DNA of 25,071 bases. Source: 2-01-FULL-39-10-A sp964565795. Its GTDB lineage: Bacteria; Patescibacteriota; Microgenomatia; Levybacterales; UBA12049. Below are positions 23,172 through 25,071 of this stretch, piece by piece. The position numbers were made by a program, and so were the translations under genes. The notes beneath the pieces are model-generated. The model was given only the letters and a program-made list of their open reading frames with translations, did not search any database and was not told the origin of the DNA. The DNA is taken from NCBI GenBank assembly GCA_964565795.1, contig CAZMGC010000012.1, positions 1-25,071 of the forward strand, in the 5' to 3' direction. Each line of letters opens with the position of its first letter. Positions within the stretch are counted from its first letter, which is position 1.

Positions 23172-25071
23172 ATGGCTACGATCACTACAGATACTTATCT
23201 AGATGGCGGTGTAGCTAGAACTGCTGGTGAAACATGGACCATTAACTCAGGTGCAGTATTTACTATTAGAACAGATACTAGGTGGCATGCTAATGCTCCA
23301 GCTTCAATGACTGGAAGTTTAGGATCTCAGACTTGCAATGAAGGTGAAATTATTTATGATGGAAGAAACGTTAGATGGCTCCCATTTGACACAGGATCTG
23401 GAAACGTTCCTGCAATAGGCACAGACATTACACAAGGAGGAGTAAACTCCAGCTACCTATTAGGGGTTTATGCAAATTACACATCAGCACCCACCACAGT
23501 AGGAAATGCGATGCCTGCAAGCGGTTATATAAAATTTAGAGAGGTTGATGGCGCATTTACAACTGGTGCGCTTACCGGAATAGGTGCAAACGCTACTGGT
23601 CCGGATGTTACAGGCTGGATAGAAATTGTTGCTGACGACGCCTCAACTATTACTCTGCCCCGATTAGGTAGCCACACCATTCGAGGTAATTGGTTTTATC
23701 TTGATGATACTGATGGAAATATTGGACAAGTTATTCAAATACCCACTAATGGAGGCGGTGCAAATACTTATTGTCCAGGAATTTGGATTGAAAAAGACAC
23801 ACCCGGATCAGGCACATATACTTGGTCAGCAAATATAGTTACAGTAACCCTCTCATCACACGGATACAAAGTTGGTGAAACAATTGAAATCGAATTCACT
23901 TCAGGCGGAGGCACACCAAACGGCGCATATGAAATAACAACTGTATCTTCAGTAAATGAATTCGCATTTGCTCTAACCGGATCCGGAACAGGCGGTAACT
24001 GCACTATAACATCCTTTGAATATTGGCCTTCTCTGAATGGCTCAAGCAACGGATGGGCGAGGCAAAATATTGGAGGAGCATATACCGAAACAGATGCTCG
24101 GCAAAACTTTGTAAAAAGCATCGGATCAGGTCAAATTCAAATTGGTGAGGCTTCAGATCTATCTGCAACATATGCAAATGTAGCAGCACAAGCAAGTACT
24201 TATGTGTCAATAAATCAAACCTCAACTTACACTTGGGCAAATGATACTGTAACTGTTACATATACGACCGGACACCTACTCACAACAGGCCAACAAGTAG
24301 GACTTGATTTTACATCAGGAGATGCCACGGCAAATGACGGAATATATACTGTTACAGTAATCGATGCCTACACTTACACAGTTCCCTTAGCTGGAAACGG
24401 CACGGGCGGAAATGTCACTGCACGACCTGGATACACTATAACATTTACTGCGCACACATTAGGGGTTGGAGACAGCGTCTACTGTGATTTTACAACAGGA
24501 TCCGGAGTAAATGGTGATTATACAATTTATGCTATAACAAGTGCGAACGCATATTTAATTGAAGCTCCCTTAACTACGGCTCAAACAAACGCAAACGTAT
24601 CAGTATATTCGAGATATGCAATAACTTTTACTGCTCATGGGCTTGCCTTAGGTAATCGAGTGTATCTGGATTTTACTTCAGGATCAGGTGTAGATGGCGT
24701 CTACACAATCGTCGCAGTTCCTGATGCAAATACTTTTCATGTGGTAACTAATAACAATGCTTCAGCAGACTCAGGAAATGTAACGATTAAACAAACTATT
24801 GGAAATATCCCTGCTTCAGGACTAAGAACTAGAATCCCAAACGTATTTTTAAGAGGATGTACCACTGCAGCTAGGGCATCAAATAATGTACATGCGACAA
24901 TTGCGACACGTGCTGAATGGGTAACAACTTCTGCCGGTGCAATCGACTTAGAATATGCCTACTCTACTTGGTATCACAACTACGCTCAGGCTTTTTCGAT
25001 TAGACTTAAAAATGGAGCATTTTTTGATTCCTTAGTTATTACAGAATGTGCATCTGCACTTGATATAAATG
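23172..25071 (+). CDS. Phage-structural-type protein with four inserted ~60-residue repeats (3' end outside window)
   Basis: The visible 633 residues begin MATITTDTYLDGGVARTAGETWTIN with no signal peptide or membrane segment. The core (1-215, about 280-352, 540 onward; ASMTGSLGS, GRNVRWLPFDTGSGNVPAIGTDITQGG, IPNVFLRGCTTAARA, CASALDIN) matches from memory a family of large β-rich proteins encoded in phages and prophages as putative virion proteins; no search was run. Into it are inserted four repeats: 216-279, 353-416, 421-479 and 482-539, each with (VT)VTxxxHGLxxGxxVxLDFTSGSGxxDGxYTVxxVxxxxxFxVxxxxxxxxGNVT. Such repeats occur in phage tail and other display proteins. The start ATG has a Shine-Dalgarno-like GAGGA 10 nt upstream. 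It is divergent from the sensor operon. It may belong to a prophage or be a domesticated surface fibre; downstream genes would decide. Confidence 0.8.
   Translation, partial: MATITTDTYLDGGVARTAGETWTINSGAVFTIRTDTRWHANAPASMTGSLGSQTCNEGEIIYDGRNVRWLPFDTGSGNVPAIGTDITQGGVNSSYLLGVYANYTSAPTTVGNAMPASGYIKFREVDGAFTTGALTGIGANATGPDVTGWIEIVADDASTITLPRLGSHTIRGNWFYLDDTDGNIGQVIQIPTNGGGANTYCPGIWIEKDTPGSGTYTWSANIVTVTLSSHGYKVGETIEIEFTSGGGTPNGAYEITTVSSVNEFAFALTGSGTGGNCTITSFEYWPSLNGSSNGWARQNIGGAYTETDARQNFVKSIGSGQIQIGEASDLSATYANVAAQASTYVSINQTSTYTWANDTVTVTYTTGHLLTTGQQVGLDFTSGDATANDGIYTVTVIDAYTYTVPLAGNGTGGNVTARPGYTITFTAHTLGVGDSVYCDFTTGSGVNGDYTIYAITSANAYLIEAPLTTAQTNANVSVYSRYAITFTAHGLALGNRVYLDFTSGSGVDGVYTIVAVPDANTFHVVTNNNASADSGNVTIKQTIGNIPASGLRTRIPNVFLRGCTTAARASNNVHATIATRAEWVTTSAGAIDLEYAYSTWYHNYAQAFSIRLKNGAFFDSLVITECASALDIN
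23818..24009 (+). repeat. Phage-tail-type β repeat, unit 1 of 4
   Basis: Encodes YTWSANIVTVTLSSHGYKVG and onward to GTGGNCTI. It is separated from units 2-4 by about 75 residues of core sequence, which suggests insertion into a surface loop of the core fold. Confidence 0.7.
24228..24789 (+). repeat. Phage-tail-type β repeats, units 2-4 of 4 in tandem
   Basis: Three consecutive units start at about 24228 (YTWANDTVTVTYTTGHLL), 24432 (YTITFTAHTLGVGDSV) and 24615 (YAITFTAHGLALGNRV). All carry the DFT(S/T)G...DGxYT signature and end in GNVT-like motifs. They have diverged at DNA level, so they are not recent duplications. Confidence 0.75.

Noticed and set aside
23768..24240. Minus-strand frames opposite the phage-like gene
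   Set aside because: Antisense shadows of a gene with clear repeat and core motifs on the plus strand.
1..25071. CRISPR array, tRNA or rRNA genes
   Set aside because: No regularly spaced identical repeats, no tRNA cloverleaf with a T-loop GGTTCRA-type core and no rRNA-like stretch was found on reading either strand.

Overview
The window is AT-rich (roughly 35-37% GC by eye) and uses the standard code: TAA and TAG dominate, and one TGA stop ends the histidine kinase gene. Gene content suggests a Candidate Phyla Radiation (Patescibacteria) genome, most likely Microgenomates-like: small uncharacterised membrane proteins, a giant LamG surface protein, a LytR_C protein, a RAYT-type Y1 transposase, a DUF11 surface protein and very tight gene packing. 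This is inference from protein style; no rRNA or lineage marker is present.

Layout. (1) 1-1078: 5' part of a rho gene (minus strand, running off the left edge), divergent from a DUF11 surface protein with a TPATG cell-wall-sorting-like tail (1266-1967). (2) 2127-2891: a GT2-fold glycosyltransferase-like protein with degraded catalytic motifs. (3) 2892-3780: mostly non-coding. It holds two DnaA-box-like 9-mers beside A/T tracts, a 47-residue small protein and two strong hairpins, one a minus-strand terminator. (4) 3781-10995: a 2173-residue single-pass LamG/DUF2341 surface protein and a conserved CPR-type membrane protein, both minus strand. (5) 11108-14170: small membrane proteins. Two adjacent ones share a related N-terminal membrane module but carry different extracytoplasmic tips (SH3b-like, and a phage-virion-like C-terminus behind an internal Tat-like motif). 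A SRPBCC protein follows. (6) 14277-15742: RAYT transposase and TPR protein. (7) 15739-22967, minus strand: a signalling and surface block. A secreted Ig-like protein with a cysteine-less thioredoxin-like domain, a 7TM-Cache receptor without an output domain and a CHASE4-HAMP-PAS-PAS histidine kinase form one apparent operon. A CheY-like regulator and a LytR_C protein follow as a second unit. (8) 23172-end: the start of a phage-structural-type protein carrying four ~60-residue repeats, running off the right edge.

The most general signal is promoter architecture. At ten of fourteen putative promoters the -10 box ends only 6-12 nt before the ATG, so those mRNAs should be leaderless or nearly so. 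Several apparent longer reading frames beginning with TTG merely start in or between these promoter boxes (or, for one, inside the preceding gene), so I moved those starts to the downstream ATG. Genes with clear 5' leaders are rho, the GT2-like gene, the giant surface gene and the phage-like gene; Shine-Dalgarno-like sequences are visible only before the Cache receptor gene and the phage-like gene.

Functionally the window is dominated by envelope, surface and signalling proteins. Apart from rho there is no core-metabolism gene.
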